Shown one piece after another: positions 25,030 through 34,440 of a stretch of 34,819 nt of DNA. The position numbers were made by a program, and so were the translations under genes. Every line of letters begins with the position of its first letter. The first letter of the stretch is position 1. The DNA lies in the NCBI GenBank assembly GCA_015655435.1, contig JAATFC010000311.1, positions 1 to 34,819 on the forward strand. The letters run 5' to 3'. This DNA is from Chitinophagales bacterium (GTDB lineage Bacteria > Bacteroidota > Bacteroidia > Chitinophagales > Chitinophagaceae). Below the pieces are notes generated by a model. The model searched no databases and was not told the origin of the DNA. It saw only the letters and a list, made by a program, of their open reading frames with translations.

Positions 25030-26784
25030 CTACTTCGACAAATCAAAATTATAAATTATTCCGCCGACAATCTGCGTTCCCAAAGTCTGGTATTGAGACC
25101 AACGTTGGTATTTGTTGTTGAAGATATTATTGCATTGTAGCCACAGGTTCCAGTTTTTGTAAACGTTCCATTCCACCCCGGCATTCCAGTCAGCAACACT
25201 CTTCATTTTGATTGCATTTTGGCTGGCGTCTTGACTCCAACCACCACTCCAGAAGTTTAGGTCACTCTTGACCAATACGGATGGAATCACGCGCCATCTC
25301 ATGGATGCGTTCAACTCCAACGGCAGCAAGCCCCAAGCTTTTTGATTTTCGTCAAGGTTACTGTATTGATTAATGGACATACCCGCCAATACGGAAAATG
25401 TTTCCGCAACCTTATATCCCAACTCACCGTGAATGCGTAAGTCTTTCATTTTAGGCTCGTATGCTGTGTAAAAACGGTTGCCCAATACACTATCGTTCAA
25501 GAACAAAGGATGTCCGTAAAATGTGATGTAGGAAAGCTTTGCCTCATAAGTCAGATGGCTTCCAGCCGAACCTTTCAACCCACCAAAAATCTCATTGGCT
25601 CTGGTATTTTGCAAATTATAAGGTTGATAAATCCAAGGATTAAAATCTACTAAAGACTTGAACGTATTTTTTTCATAGTAGCTGGAGTAACCGGCCAATA
25701 CAACAAAACGCTGGTCAGGTATTTTAGCTTCAGCCTGAATATCCGGCAACCATCTGAACTTGCTGTTGTCCCACGATGGATTAATTCCTGCTCGCAACTT
25801 GAAATTGTCGGATTTGTAAGCCACATAAGGCTTTACGTAAAAAATATTATTGTTGAATGAAGTGTCTAAAGATTTATAACTAGTGATATCACCTGTAAAA
25901 CCTAAACCAAACGAGAAATTTTCGTCAATGTTTTTGCTGACAGGAACATCCAATATAAAATTGGATTCATGCGCTTTCCAGTTGTCCGTGAAATAGTTAA
26001 TCGAAACGGAAGGACTATAATCAATCCCAGCTACATTCTGCTGCTTGTTGCGCAATTGCAGTTTAATACCGTATGTACCATAATGCAAACCCAATGAATC
26101 TTTATTAACTCCCGCAAACGGGTCAATACTAGCGGCAACATTCCTCACGCCATAAGCCCGCACACGCATATTGTCAAAATATGCTTTACCGCTCAACTCA
26201 TTGTTTTCTCCAATATTGAATACGCCATTGATATCTGCACTGGTTTGGGCAAACTTTTGTTCAGGGAGATTTCCCTTGAAGGATTGATGTTTCACATGAA
26301 TACCAACAGATGAATTAACGCCATCTCCAAATGCCAATCCAGCTTCTGCATAAGGCGCACTATAATTGCCGAAACCCAACTTGACAAAACCATCTTTTTT
26401 CCAAGGATTTTCAAATTGAGGATTGAGTGCCAACGGACGTAAAGATCCCGCCACATAAGGGAAAAACAAGTTCTGCGAAGGCACGGAATAGTTTAGGTTT
26501 GGATTACCATTGGAAGGCAACACCGTGCTGCCCGTAAAATTTATTTTAGACGCATCACGCAAAGTCGGCGTGAAAGCGGACGTAATCGTCACTGTCTTGT
26601 CGTCAGGAAGAAGGTTTTGAGGTTTCTTTTCCTCCTTTTTGGGCGTCTCTTTAGTCGTCTTTGTATTTTCCTTCTTTGCTCCTTTCTTTTTTGTTTTCTG
26701 GGCATTGACCTGCATCATTGTACTGCCAATCAACAGCAATACAACGATACATTTTCTAAAGAAAGATTTTTGAATATTAAACAT
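25030..26784 (-). CDS. Outer-membrane beta-barrel protein with Lys-rich N-terminal linker
   Basis: A 584-residue protein from the ATG at 26784, which gives a signal peptide (MFNIQKSFFRKCIVVLLLIG...VNA, cleavage before Gln); an in-frame ATG further upstream at 26847 lies inside the preceding gene. The mature protein opens with about 30 residues of Lys, Thr and Glu (KTKKKGAKKENTKTT and on), then TVTITSAFTPTLRDA, then alternating amphipathic strands rich in Tyr, Phe and Asn as in TonB-receptor-type barrels. No plug signature or TonB box is clear, so it is a barrel without proven TonB dependence. It starts 31 bp after the TPR gene stop; this pair is often neighbouring in Bacteroidota genomes as I recall them. 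Confidence 0.78.
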   Translation of the reverse strand: MFNIQKSFFRKCIVVLLLIGSTMMQVNAQKTKKKGAKKENTKTTKETPKKEEKKPQNLLPDDKTVTITSAFTPTLRDASKINFTGSTVLPSNGNPNLNYSVPSQNLFFPYVAGSLRPLALNPQFENPWKKDGFVKLGFGNYSAPYAEAGLAFGDGVNSSVGIHVKHQSFKGNLPEQKFAQTSADINGVFNIGENNELSGKAYFDNMRVRAYGVRNVAASIDPFAGVNKDSLGLHYGTYGIKLQLRNKQQNVAGIDYSPSVSINYFTDNWKAHESNFILDVPVSKNIDENFSFGLGFTGDITSYKSLDTSFNNNIFYVKPYVAYKSDNFKLRAGINPSWDNSKFRWLPDIQAEAKIPDQRFVVLAGYSSYYEKNTFKSLVDFNPWIYQPYNLQNTRANEIFGGLKGSAGSHLTYEAKLSYITFYGHPLFLNDSVLGNRFYTAYEPKMKDLRIHGELGYKVAETFSVLAGMSINQYSNLDENQKAWGLLPLELNASMRWRVIPSVLVKSDLNFWSGGWSQDASQNAIKMKSVADWNAGVEWNVYKNWNLWLQCNNIFNNKYQRWSQYQTLGTQIVGGIIYNFDLSK

Positions 26785-26815
26785 TACCGGAACTATTGAA
26801 TTTTTTTGAAATATT

Positions 26816-29800
26816 TTATTTGGAATTGCTTTTGTTCTTCGCAGCAATTACGTTGTCGAGTTTCTTCTGTGCTTCAGCTTTCAGACTATCGTCGGTTGCA
26901 TTTTCCACAACACTTTTCAGTGTTGCTTCCGCATTGAAATAATCTTTTCCTTTATAGTAGATATCACCCAACAATATATAGGATTTGGTAATCCAATAGT
27001 CGTAAGAACCCGCCTTGTTGATTACTTCAAATGCTGCTTTTTCCGCATCTTTCATCTTGTTCTGCGACATCAGAATCTCCGCAACACGATACCTCGCCTC
27101 GGCTGCGTACTCGGATTTTCCCAGTGCGTACACAGAGCGATATGCATCCAATGCACTCGATTCGTTTCCGTTTAGTTGTTCATTTTTTGCTACAATGAGG
27201 TTCGCCATTTGTTTGTCATCATTGGCAATACCAGATTGGCTCAACAAATCTTTTGCATTTGCAAATGCCGGCTGCCATTGCTGTAAACGATATTGGCATC
27301 TTATCAGACCACGCATACTTTCTAGTTTGTTGTCCGAAGTAGTTGCAATGGATTTCAGTTGTTGGTAATAGCTGACTGCTTTTTCATAATCCTTGTTTTG
27401 GAAATAAGCAATACGAGCTGCTTCCAATACTGCGGATTCTGCATATTTATTCGGAGCTTTGGATGCTACATAGTCATAGTTAGACAGAGCGTTGCTATAA
27501 TCCTTATTGTTATTGGCAATCGTCGCCAATTGATAGTGTGCCGCAATAGCATTTTGTCCGTTTGGATATTTATTCAAATAGTTTTGCAGTGCAGATTTTG
27601 CATTGTCGTATTGTTGATTATTGTACGCAGATATTGCAGTACTATAAGTCAAAGAATCTGCTTCCGTATTGCTGATGTTTTTACCTCTTCCACGCATGAA
27701 ATTGACATAAGCATCTGCCTGTCCGCGAGACATGTAGATACTTTTTACATAGTCTTCTGCATCATTGCTTTCCTGAGAGTTTGGATATTTGGACATCAAC
27801 TTCTGAAAAGTCGCTAACGCCGCATCATTGTTGTTCAAGTTATATTGGGAAAGTCCCACATTCAGATAAGCCTGAGGATGCAGCGCCGTCGCGGAAGGAT
27901 TGGAAATGACCGCATTCAAAGGATTAATCGCCGAAGCAAAATCTTCCTGTGCCATATAGGCGTTTGCCATTTCCATATTGGCTTCTGCCGACAGTTTGGA
28001 ATTGCCATAACGCTGACCGAAAGATTGCAGATATTTTACTTTTTCTCCTGGTTTTCCTTGCGCTCCTGCAATGACTGCAATCTGATAGTATGCATAGTCT
28101 GCTCCGTTATAGTTGTTGTCTACTACATTTTTATACATCTGCAAAGACTTGGACAATTGCTTTTGCATAAAATAGCAATCAGCCTGACGCAAATAAGCGT
28201 CTTGCTGTACCTGTGTGGAATTGCTGGATATAGACGGTGCAACTTTTTGGAATGTTGCCAATGCTTTTTCATATTGTTGACTACGCAGATAAGAATAGCC
28301 CAATGTATAGTTGGCATTACTCACATTTACATCTTCTGATTCCTTTGGATTTTGCAAATAAGTATTCAAACTCTTGATGGACGCGTCATACAAACCTGAA
28401 CGATTCTGAACCTCTCCCAACCAAAAATAGCAAAGCGGTTTTTCCTGTTCGTTATAAGGCAAATCCAATATCCGTTGGAAAATAGCTCCAGCATTGGTTG
28501 TCTGTCCGTCATTCAGATATTCAACAGCACGTCCATACAGAATACGCGGGTAAACTTTTTGTACCAATTCACTTTGTGTTCCTGTTTTGTCAATCAACGC
28601 TAATGCTTCTTTATAGTTGTTGGTATTGCCTAAAACGCTTACCAATAGTTCGTTTGCTTCTCTGTTGTATTTGGAATTTGGATAGGCAGAAGCAAATTTT
28701 TTCAGTTCGTTGAGCGCAATATCATTGTAGCCTAACTCATAGGAAAGTTTTGCATAGTTGAACTGTGATATTTCTTTTTCAGAAGCATTGCTGCTATTAA
28801 GTGATGAAAAAAGAAAAGCGTTTCTCGCATTGTCTTTTTGGTTGGTTTGCAGATATGCGTCCGCCAATAAGTACATACTATTTTGCGAAAGCGAATCCTG
28901 TTTGCCTCCCAACTGTTTGAATCCCAATATGGCTTTGTCATATTGTTTTTGCATATAGTAGCAATACGACAACTCATAAATATCTTCACGAGGTGCATCT
29001 GCCGTAGAGGAAACGTAACTTTCCAAATAAGGCAACGCTTTTGTATATTCCTGTCTATCAAAATAAGCATGTCCCAATAGTTGCTGCATGTCTTTTGCAT
29101 AGTATTGGTCCGTTCCATTTGCCAGAGCCTGTTGACCATAGGCAATCGCCTTGTCCTTATCACCCTGGAAATAATAAATCTGCATGATATAGTAAGGAAC
29201 GATGGACTTGTATTTTGGGTCGTTTTCCACACGTTTGAAACTATTCAACGCTTCCGTATAGTTCTTTTCGTCCAAAGCGATGAAACCATAGTAATAGTTG
29301 GCTTCATTATAGTTAGGGTCAGTCGGAATCTGGCGAATAGCGTCCAATAGCGGTTTGGCTTTGCTAAAATCCTTATTGTTGAAATAGCAATATCCTTGAT
29401 GGAACTTTGAAGCAGCTATCTGTTCGTTGGTCAAGTTGGAATAATCTGCTTTTTCATAATAAGTGATGGCATTGTTATAGTCCTTTTTACGGAAATAATA
29501 TTCTGCCAAAAAGAAACTCACCATCTCGCTTCTTACCGCATCGTATTGCTGCGCTTCAAATGCGATGGCATCCTTTTCGGAAGCGGCATCGTCCAACATC
29601 AGTCCGCACACAATCCTATAATAGTTTGCTTCGGTCTGAATAGCGGTAGGCAAAACAGATTTTTGGCGTTCTGTTTTCGATTTATCAAAATACAAGGTTT
29701 TGAATAAAGGATATGCCAGACTTACCTGACCGCGTTGGTAAAGGTCTCTTGCCAACTTGAAATTAGTGTCCGGATCCGTGACGGCACTCGTAACCTGGGC

Positions 29801-29869
29801 AGAGAGCGTACCGGAAAGCCCGTAACAGATGGTAGCGATACCCAACACTTTGAAAGCGCGTTTCATCAT
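26816..29869 (-). CDS. Large exported tetratricopeptide repeat protein
   Basis: A 1017-residue protein with a signal peptide (MMKRAFKVLGIATICYGLSG, cleavage after LSA near residue 24). Nearly the whole mature chain is tetratricopeptide repeats, roughly 20 or more, with typical pairs such as AEYYFRKKDYNNAITYYEKA, AYLNVGLSQYNLNNNDAALA and YILLGDIYYKGKDYFNAEAT. The last part resembles the BamD/YbgF-like repeats of envelope proteins. It is likely periplasmic and works as a scaffold, perhaps with the outer-membrane barrel encoded next. No catalytic motif is seen. The first gene of the three-gene minus-strand unit; a dyad sits 51-71 bp upstream of its start. Confidence 0.85.
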   Translation of the reverse strand: MMKRAFKVLGIATICYGLSGTLSAQVTSAVTDPDTNFKLARDLYQRGQVSLAYPLFKTLYFDKSKTERQKSVLPTAIQTEANYYRIVCGLMLDDAASEKDAIAFEAQQYDAVRSEMVSFFLAEYYFRKKDYNNAITYYEKADYSNLTNEQIAASKFHQGYCYFNNKDFSKAKPLLDAIRQIPTDPNYNEANYYYGFIALDEKNYTEALNSFKRVENDPKYKSIVPYYIMQIYYFQGDKDKAIAYGQQALANGTDQYYAKDMQQLLGHAYFDRQEYTKALPYLESYVSSTADAPREDIYELSYCYYMQKQYDKAILGFKQLGGKQDSLSQNSMYLLADAYLQTNQKDNARNAFLFSSLNSSNASEKEISQFNYAKLSYELGYNDIALNELKKFASAYPNSKYNREANELLVSVLGNTNNYKEALALIDKTGTQSELVQKVYPRILYGRAVEYLNDGQTTNAGAIFQRILDLPYNEQEKPLCYFWLGEVQNRSGLYDASIKSLNTYLQNPKESEDVNVSNANYTLGYSYLRSQQYEKALATFQKVAPSISSNSTQVQQDAYLRQADCYFMQKQLSKSLQMYKNVVDNNYNGADYAYYQIAVIAGAQGKPGEKVKYLQSFGQRYGNSKLSAEANMEMANAYMAQEDFASAINPLNAVISNPSATALHPQAYLNVGLSQYNLNNNDAALATFQKLMSKYPNSQESNDAEDYVKSIYMSRGQADAYVNFMRGRGKNISNTEADSLTYSTAISAYNNQQYDNAKSALQNYLNKYPNGQNAIAAHYQLATIANNNKDYSNALSNYDYVASKAPNKYAESAVLEAARIAYFQNKDYEKAVSYYQQLKSIATTSDNKLESMRGLIRCQYRLQQWQPAFANAKDLLSQSGIANDDKQMANLIVAKNEQLNGNESSALDAYRSVYALGKSEYAAEARYRVAEILMSQNKMKDAEKAAFEVINKAGSYDYWITKSYILLGDIYYKGKDYFNAEATLKSVVENATDDSLKAEAQKKLDNVIAAKNKSNSK

Positions 29870-29919
29870 AACGTATTATTTGCAAATGTCCTTTGGTGAA
29901 CATCCGTTTAACTACAATA

Positions 29920-29940
29920 ATTGTGCATATTACGCACAAT
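29920..29940. promoter_or_regulatory. Dyad upstream of the TPR gene, candidate operator
   Basis: ATTGTGC, seven bases, GCACAAT: a perfect 7+7 inverted repeat. It lies about 50 bp before the TPR gene start, where an operator or an RNA hairpin in the leader could act. The rest of the 281-bp gap (29870-30150) holds only the prfA terminator and no credible gene. Confidence 0.4.
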
Positions 29941-30099
29941 CCTATAACGCTCCTATCGGAGAATGTAATATTGGTATTTCTTTAAGAAAAAAAGAATCAG
30001 CGTAAAATTAACGCAGATAAGGCTTGCAGGCGAAGGTTTGGGTAAATGTGGAAAACTATCGAGCATGCAAAAACTTATTCACATTATAGAGCAAATACA

Positions 30100-30126
30100 A
30101 AAAGGAGCTTGTAACAAGCTCCTTTT
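30100..30126 (-). terminator. Terminator of prfA, possibly bidirectional
   Basis: A perfect 12-bp stem AAAAGGAGCTTG (30100-30111) with CAAGCTCCTTTT (30115-30126) and a 3-nt loop. On the minus strand it follows the prfA stop by about 25 nt and ends in five T. Confidence 0.85.
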
Positions 30127-30150
30127 CCCATCTTATAGTACGATTTATTC

Positions 30151-31218
30151 TTATTTATTTTCCTGCGCCATCTTTTCTGCGTTTTCCGCTACCTGTAACG
30201 CTTCGATAAATTCGTCGATTTCGCCATTGACAACAGAATCGAGATTGTAGGATGTCAGTCCAATACGGTGATCAGTCACACGACCTTGAGGCCAGTTGTA
30301 GGTACGAATCTTGGCACTACGGTCTCCCGTGCTGACCAATGTTTTACGTTGATTGGAGATAGCCTCCTCTTGTTTGCGAACTTCTTCTTCATATAGCTTG
30401 GTACGCAAAATCTCCATAGCTTTCAACCTATTTCCCAACTGTGTCCTTTCTGTCTGACAGACCACAACAGTACCCGTTGGAATGTGTGTCAGCATTACTT
30501 TTGTTTCTACCTTATTGACATTCTGACCACCGGCACCACCGCTTCGGGCAGTTTCCATCTTCACATCCCTGTCATACAGTTCAAAATCAATCTCTTCTGC
30601 TACCGGCATGACGGCGACGGTCGCCGCCGATGTATGCACACGTCCCTGTGTTTCCGTGGAAGGAACTCTCTGTACACGATGCACACCCGATTCAAACTTC
30701 AAAGTACCATAGACATCCTCACCATTCACCTCCACCACTACTTCTTTATAGCCACCAACAGTACCTTCGCTCTCACTAACGACAGCGGTCTTCCAACCTT
30801 TTTTAGTGCAGTATTTCAAGTACATACCCAATAGGTCACCTGCAAAAAGAGAGGCCTCATCGCCGCCAGTTCCCGCGCGGATTTCCAATACGGCGTCCTT
30901 ATTGTCCTGAGGGTCTTTCGGAATGAGCAACTGTGTCAGTTTTTTTTCCAAAGCTTCCTTTTTCTCCTCCAAAGCAGGCAATTCCGCCTTGGCGAGTTCG
31001 CGCATATCTTCGTCGCTACCATTGAGCGATTCCTTTCCAAAATCGTAATCGGCCAGTACACGTTTGTATTCTTCATACGGCTGCACGATTTTTTCCAGGT
31101 CGCGGTATTCCTTACTCAACTTCCCAAATTCCTTTTGGTTGTTGATGATTTCAGGATTGGTCAAGGATATCCCCAACTGTTGAAATCGCGCCGTTATTGC
31201 ATCTAATTGGTCCAACAT
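30151..31218 (-). CDS. prfA: Peptide chain release factor 1
   Basis: RF1 ends translation at UAA and UAG. The 355-residue protein starts at the ATG at 31218 ([16 protein letters not shown]), which matches the family N-terminus; an in-frame ATG at 31419 would add 67 unrelated residues. The catalytic GGQ is at 230-232 within [14 protein letters not shown], the Gln of which is normally methylated by PrmC. The stop-reading tripeptide is PST (186-188, [10 protein letters not shown]), the PxT form that marks RF1 rather than RF2. The gene is monocistronic, with a promoter and a terminator of its own. Confidence 0.97.
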   Translation of the reverse strand: MLDQLDAITARFQQLGISLTNPEIINNQKEFGKLSKEYRDLEKIVQPYEEYKRVLADYDFGKESLNGSDEDMRELAKAELPALEEKKEALEKKLTQLLIPKDPQDNKDAVLEIRAGTGGDEASLFAGDLLGMYLKYCTKKGWKTAVVSESEGTVGGYKEVVVEVNGEDVYGTLKFESGVHRVQRVPSTETQGRVHTSAATVAVMPVAEEIDFELYDRDVKMETARSGGAGGQNVNKVETKVMLTHIPTGTVVVCQTERTQLGNRLKAMEILRTKLYEEEVRKQEEAISNQRKTLVSTGDRSAKIRTYNWPQGRVTDHRIGLTSYNLDSVVNGEIDEFIEALQVAENAEKMAQENK

Positions 31219-31244
31219 ATAATATAAACTGGCTTTAAAGGGTG

Positions 31245-31275
31245 CAAAATTACACTTTTCCCCTGTCTTGGCAAG
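31245..31275 (-). promoter_or_regulatory. prfA promoter
   Basis: On the minus strand, CTTG (31275-31272), a 19-bp spacer and TAATTTTG (31252-31245) fit the phylum consensus. The ATG at 31218 lies 26 bp downstream, an ordinary leadered gene. Confidence 0.65.
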
Positions 31276-31400
31276 CGTTGATTTTATCGAAGAAAATGGT
31301 AAAGTATTTACTTTCCAAGTCCACGATTTTTTGTCGTTTTGGATATCAATAAAAAATGGAACACAAAACACAATCCAATATAGCCCAAACAAAAACAAAC

Positions 31401-31408
31401 TACTTTTG
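31401..31408 (+). promoter_or_regulatory. -7 box of the amidohydrolase gene, leaderless arrangement
   Basis: TACTTTTG is identical to the gatB box and ends four bases before the ATG at 31413. No -33 match is seen at 19 bp. Confidence 0.5.
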
Positions 31409-31412
31409 CTCC

Positions 31413-32567
31413 ATGGCATTCAGAAAAATACAGGCAACGCAGCTTTTCACCGGAAAAGAGCTATTGGAAAACAAGGTTTTGATATTGGATGAATATGGTG
31501 TCGTACTCGATATCATTTCCCCTGAAGAAGTCAGCGACAATATTGAAAAACTAGACGGCATCTTAAGTCCGGGATTTGTCAATTGCCATTGCCATCTGGA
31601 GCTCAGCCACATGCGAAATGCCATCGAAGAAGGAACGGGATTGATGGATTTTGTAGGAAAAATCATGCGATTGCGACAGTTCCCGCAAGAAAAGATTTTG
31701 AATGCGATAGAAAAAGCAGACCAAGAAATGTATGAAAATGGGATTGTAGCCGTTGGAGACATCTGTAATACATTTCACACAATCGAAACCAAGGAAAAAT
31801 CAAAAATCCAATACCATAACTTCATCGAACTTGCCGGATTCCTTCCGCAGCAAGCAGATGAAAGAATGGCAAACGGATTGCGCTTAAAAGCTAAATATTC
31901 GGAAGTTGGCTTAACGACCATCGTTCCGCACGCACCCTATTCTGTTTCCAAAGATTTGTTTGAAAAAATAAATGAAGATTCTAAAGGAAAAATTATTTCC
32001 ATACACAACGAAGAAACGCCAGACGAAAATTTGTTTTTTCAGGAAAAAAAAGGCGCATTTCTCGAACTATACAAAAGGATGAATGCCAATATCGATTTTT
32101 TCCAACCTTCAGGAAAATCAAGCATCCAGACCTACCTACCTTACCTCAACAAAGTATCTTCCATCCTATTGGTGCACAATACTTGTACCAGTAAAGAAGA
32201 TATCCAATATGCAGAAAACGAAGCGAAAAGAAACGACCAGAAACTATATTGGACACTTTGCCCAAATGCGAACTGGTATATTGAAAAGCAACTTCCTCCG
32301 ATAGATTTGTTGCGTTCAGAAAACGTCAATACCTGTTTAGGTACGGACAGTATCGCCAGCAATTATAGTCTGTCCATATTGTCCGAAATCCAACGCATCC
32401 TGCAACACTTTCCTGAAATTACATTAGAGGAAATATTGACTTGGGCAACATATAATGGCGCGCAGGCCTTAGGATTGGAAAAAGATTTTGGTAGTTTTGA
32501 AAAAGGAAAAAAGCCCGGAGTTCTCTTGATTTCACATGACTATAAAATCGTTAGGAGAATTGAGTAA
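31413..32567 (+). CDS. Amidohydrolase, possibly aminofutalosine deaminase-like
   Basis: A 384-residue metal-dependent hydrolase of the amidohydrolase superfamily (TRZ/ATZ/chlorohydrolase-type deaminases). Metal ligands are visible: His59 and His61 in [10 protein letters not shown], a His in VPHAPYS, a His in SIHNEE, and the Asp in GTDS. The closest functional type I can suggest is 6-amino-6-deoxyfutalosine deaminase of the futalosine menaquinone pathway or S-adenosylhomocysteine deaminase; no other menaquinone gene is nearby, so this stays open. The start at 31413 is chosen because it sits directly after a promoter box; the frame also opens with ATG at 31356, upstream of that box. The ClC gene follows after 41 bp. 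Confidence 0.78.
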   Translation: MAFRKIQATQLFTGKELLENKVLILDEYGVVLDIISPEEVSDNIEKLDGILSPGFVNCHCHLELSHMRNAIEEGTGLMDFVGKIMRLRQFPQEKILNAIEKADQEMYENGIVAVGDICNTFHTIETKEKSKIQYHNFIELAGFLPQQADERMANGLRLKAKYSEVGLTTIVPHAPYSVSKDLFEKINEDSKGKIISIHNEETPDENLFFQEKKGAFLELYKRMNANIDFFQPSGKSSIQTYLPYLNKVSSILLVHNTCTSKEDIQYAENEAKRNDQKLYWTLCPNANWYIEKQLPPIDLLRSENVNTCLGTDSIASNYSLSILSEIQRILQHFPEITLEEILTWATYNGAQALGLEKDFGSFEKGKKPGVLLISHDYKIVRRIE

Positions 32568-32608
32568 TTCTATAGTATTCCAATAGTTCTAAAAACTTTA
32601 TATAAAGC

Positions 32609-34399
32609 ATGTACCTCTCAAAATATTTTCGGTCTGTACGCAGGCTAATATTGTTCGTCAAGCAGAAAACGAAACCCCAACATTTTTTGCTAATCATGTG
32701 CGTATTGGTTAGCCTTATTTCGGCATTGGCTGCCGTATTATTGAAGCTGATGGTTTTCCATATCGAAAAAGCATTCTTTGACGAAAATCCCTATTCCGTA
32801 TTTCCCGGATTCAAGTCCATAACTCCGTTTATTGGAATTGGAATTTCTTCTTTTCTGATTTTGAAAGTGTACAAACGTAATTTCATAAAGGGAAATGACA
32901 CCATCATCTATTCCATGATTAAGAAACATTCCAATCTTCCGTTCAGTGCGATGTACTCTCCATTAATAACCAGTAGCATCACGGTTGGTCTAGGAGGTTC
33001 TGCAGGATTGGAGTCTCCTATTGTTGCATCAGGTTCTGCAATCGGTTCTAATTTTGGAAGGATAGCTTTTCTCAACCAAAAAGACAAAACATTATTGATT
33101 GGTTGTGGTGCGGCAGCGGGAATATCAACGGCATTTAGCGCACCTATTGCAGGTGTTTTGTTTGCATTGGAAGTTTTGATTATTGACCTTTCTTTGAATG
33201 CCTTGATCCCTTTACTGTTGGCAGCTATTATCGGCACTTTGCTTTCGACTATATTGCTTGGAAACGAAGTATTGTTATCGTTTGACAACTTGCAGGCATT
33301 TGATTATAGTCGCCTACCCTACTATATAGTTATAGGACTATTGTGTGGATTGCTCTCGGTGTACTATACAAAAATATTTATTAAAATGGAAGAGCGGTTT
33401 GCTCGTGTACATTCGGCAACGGGCAAGTGGTTATTGGGCAGTGCGCTACTTGGAGTATTGATTTTTTTGTTCCCCGCACTCTTTGGCGACGGATACTTAT
33501 TTATTAAAAGCATTACCAAGAATGACCGTATAGTTGAGTTGCCTTTTTACCTAAGAAACGTCAATGACGGTTGGCTGCTATTTGCATTTACGTGTTTGCT
33601 ATTATTGTTCAAAGTATTTGCAACCGGATTTACCGTATTGGCAGGAGGAAATGGTGGTAGTTTTGCTCCCTCTTTGTTTATTGGTGCATTGGTCGGTTTT
33701 GTTGTTGCAAAAGTATGCGAACTAGGTTTTGGGCAAACGGATTTACCTGTTGCCAATTTTATAGTTGCCGGAATGGCAGGAGTATTGAGTGGTATATTTT
33801 ATGCGCCGCTAACAGCTATTTTTTTGTCTGCTGAACTCACGAACGGCTATCCACTTTTTGTACCATTGATGATAGTTTCTGCGATTAGTTATTTGTTTGC
33901 AAAATCATTCTATCCGCTGTCGATGGAACTACAAAAAGTCAAACACAGAACTATGTTACATATTTTCAACAGAGACCATTTTCTGCTGAGCACAATGAGT
34001 CTGGAAAATTTTGTCGATTCCGACTATCCATTTTTTACAGAAGATATGTCCGTAAAAACAGTTTCTGAAAAAATAAAAGAAACCACCAAAATGAGCTTTG
34101 CTATTTTGGACAATGAAAATAAATATGCAGGACTATTGACCCTCAATGATCTAAAGAATGTGTTGATAGATAATGACAACAATTGGCAAGAGTCTTCCAT
34201 AAAAGACATCATGCAAAAACTTGAACCATTGGTCATCAACAACAGCCTTGCTGCCGTGTTGGAACGCTTCAACAACAGCGAGTTGAACGAACTGCCCGTA
34301 GTTGACGAAAACTATAAATGGCTAGGCTTCGTTCAAGAAAAATATATCCTCGAACTATACCGAAAAGAAATCAACCTTGGTGTATTGAGTGAACTCTAA
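32609..34399 (+). CDS. ClC family chloride channel/transporter with CBS domains
   Basis: A 596-residue membrane protein. About ten or more hydrophobic helices fill residues 25-430, and the C-terminal part (about 470-590) is a pair of CBS domains (DMSVKTVSEKIKETT and IKDIMQKLEPLVINN begin the two). Conserved ClC elements: GLESP with the gating Glu135 (the GREGP motif), TAFSAPIAGVLFALEV, and GNGGSFAPSLFIGALVG (the GxFxP motif). The first motif GSGIP is not present (GNDTII instead). The position of the internal proton glutamate of exchangers is Val189 rather than Glu. The ion, and whether it is channel or exchanger, cannot be settled from sequence. Confidence 0.92.
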   Translation: MYLSKYFRSVRRLILFVKQKTKPQHFLLIMCVLVSLISALAAVLLKLMVFHIEKAFFDENPYSVFPGFKSITPFIGIGISSFLILKVYKRNFIKGNDTIIYSMIKKHSNLPFSAMYSPLITSSITVGLGGSAGLESPIVASGSAIGSNFGRIAFLNQKDKTLLIGCGAAAGISTAFSAPIAGVLFALEVLIIDLSLNALIPLLLAAIIGTLLSTILLGNEVLLSFDNLQAFDYSRLPYYIVIGLLCGLLSVYYTKIFIKMEERFARVHSATGKWLLGSALLGVLIFLFPALFGDGYLFIKSITKNDRIVELPFYLRNVNDGWLLFAFTCLLLLFKVFATGFTVLAGGNGGSFAPSLFIGALVGFVVAKVCELGFGQTDLPVANFIVAGMAGVLSGIFYAPLTAIFLSAELTNGYPLFVPLMIVSAISYLFAKSFYPLSMELQKVKHRTMLHIFNRDHFLLSTMSLENFVDSDYPFFTEDMSVKTVSEKIKETTKMSFAILDNENKYAGLLTLNDLKNVLIDNDNNWQESSIKDIMQKLEPLVINNSLAAVLERFNNSELNELPVVDENYKWLGFVQEKYILELYRKEINLGVLSEL

Positions 34400-34440
34400 T
34401 CAATACTATTGGGACATCAGACAAAAAGTTTATCCAACAA

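Noticed and set aside
27359-28339. Two plus-strand open frames opposite the TPR gene
   Set aside because: Shadows of the repeat-rich TPR coding strand; Ile/Cys-rich composition and no start signals.
31219-31419. Upstream extension of prfA
   Set aside because: The extra 67 residues do not belong to RF1, and the prfA promoter box lies within this stretch.
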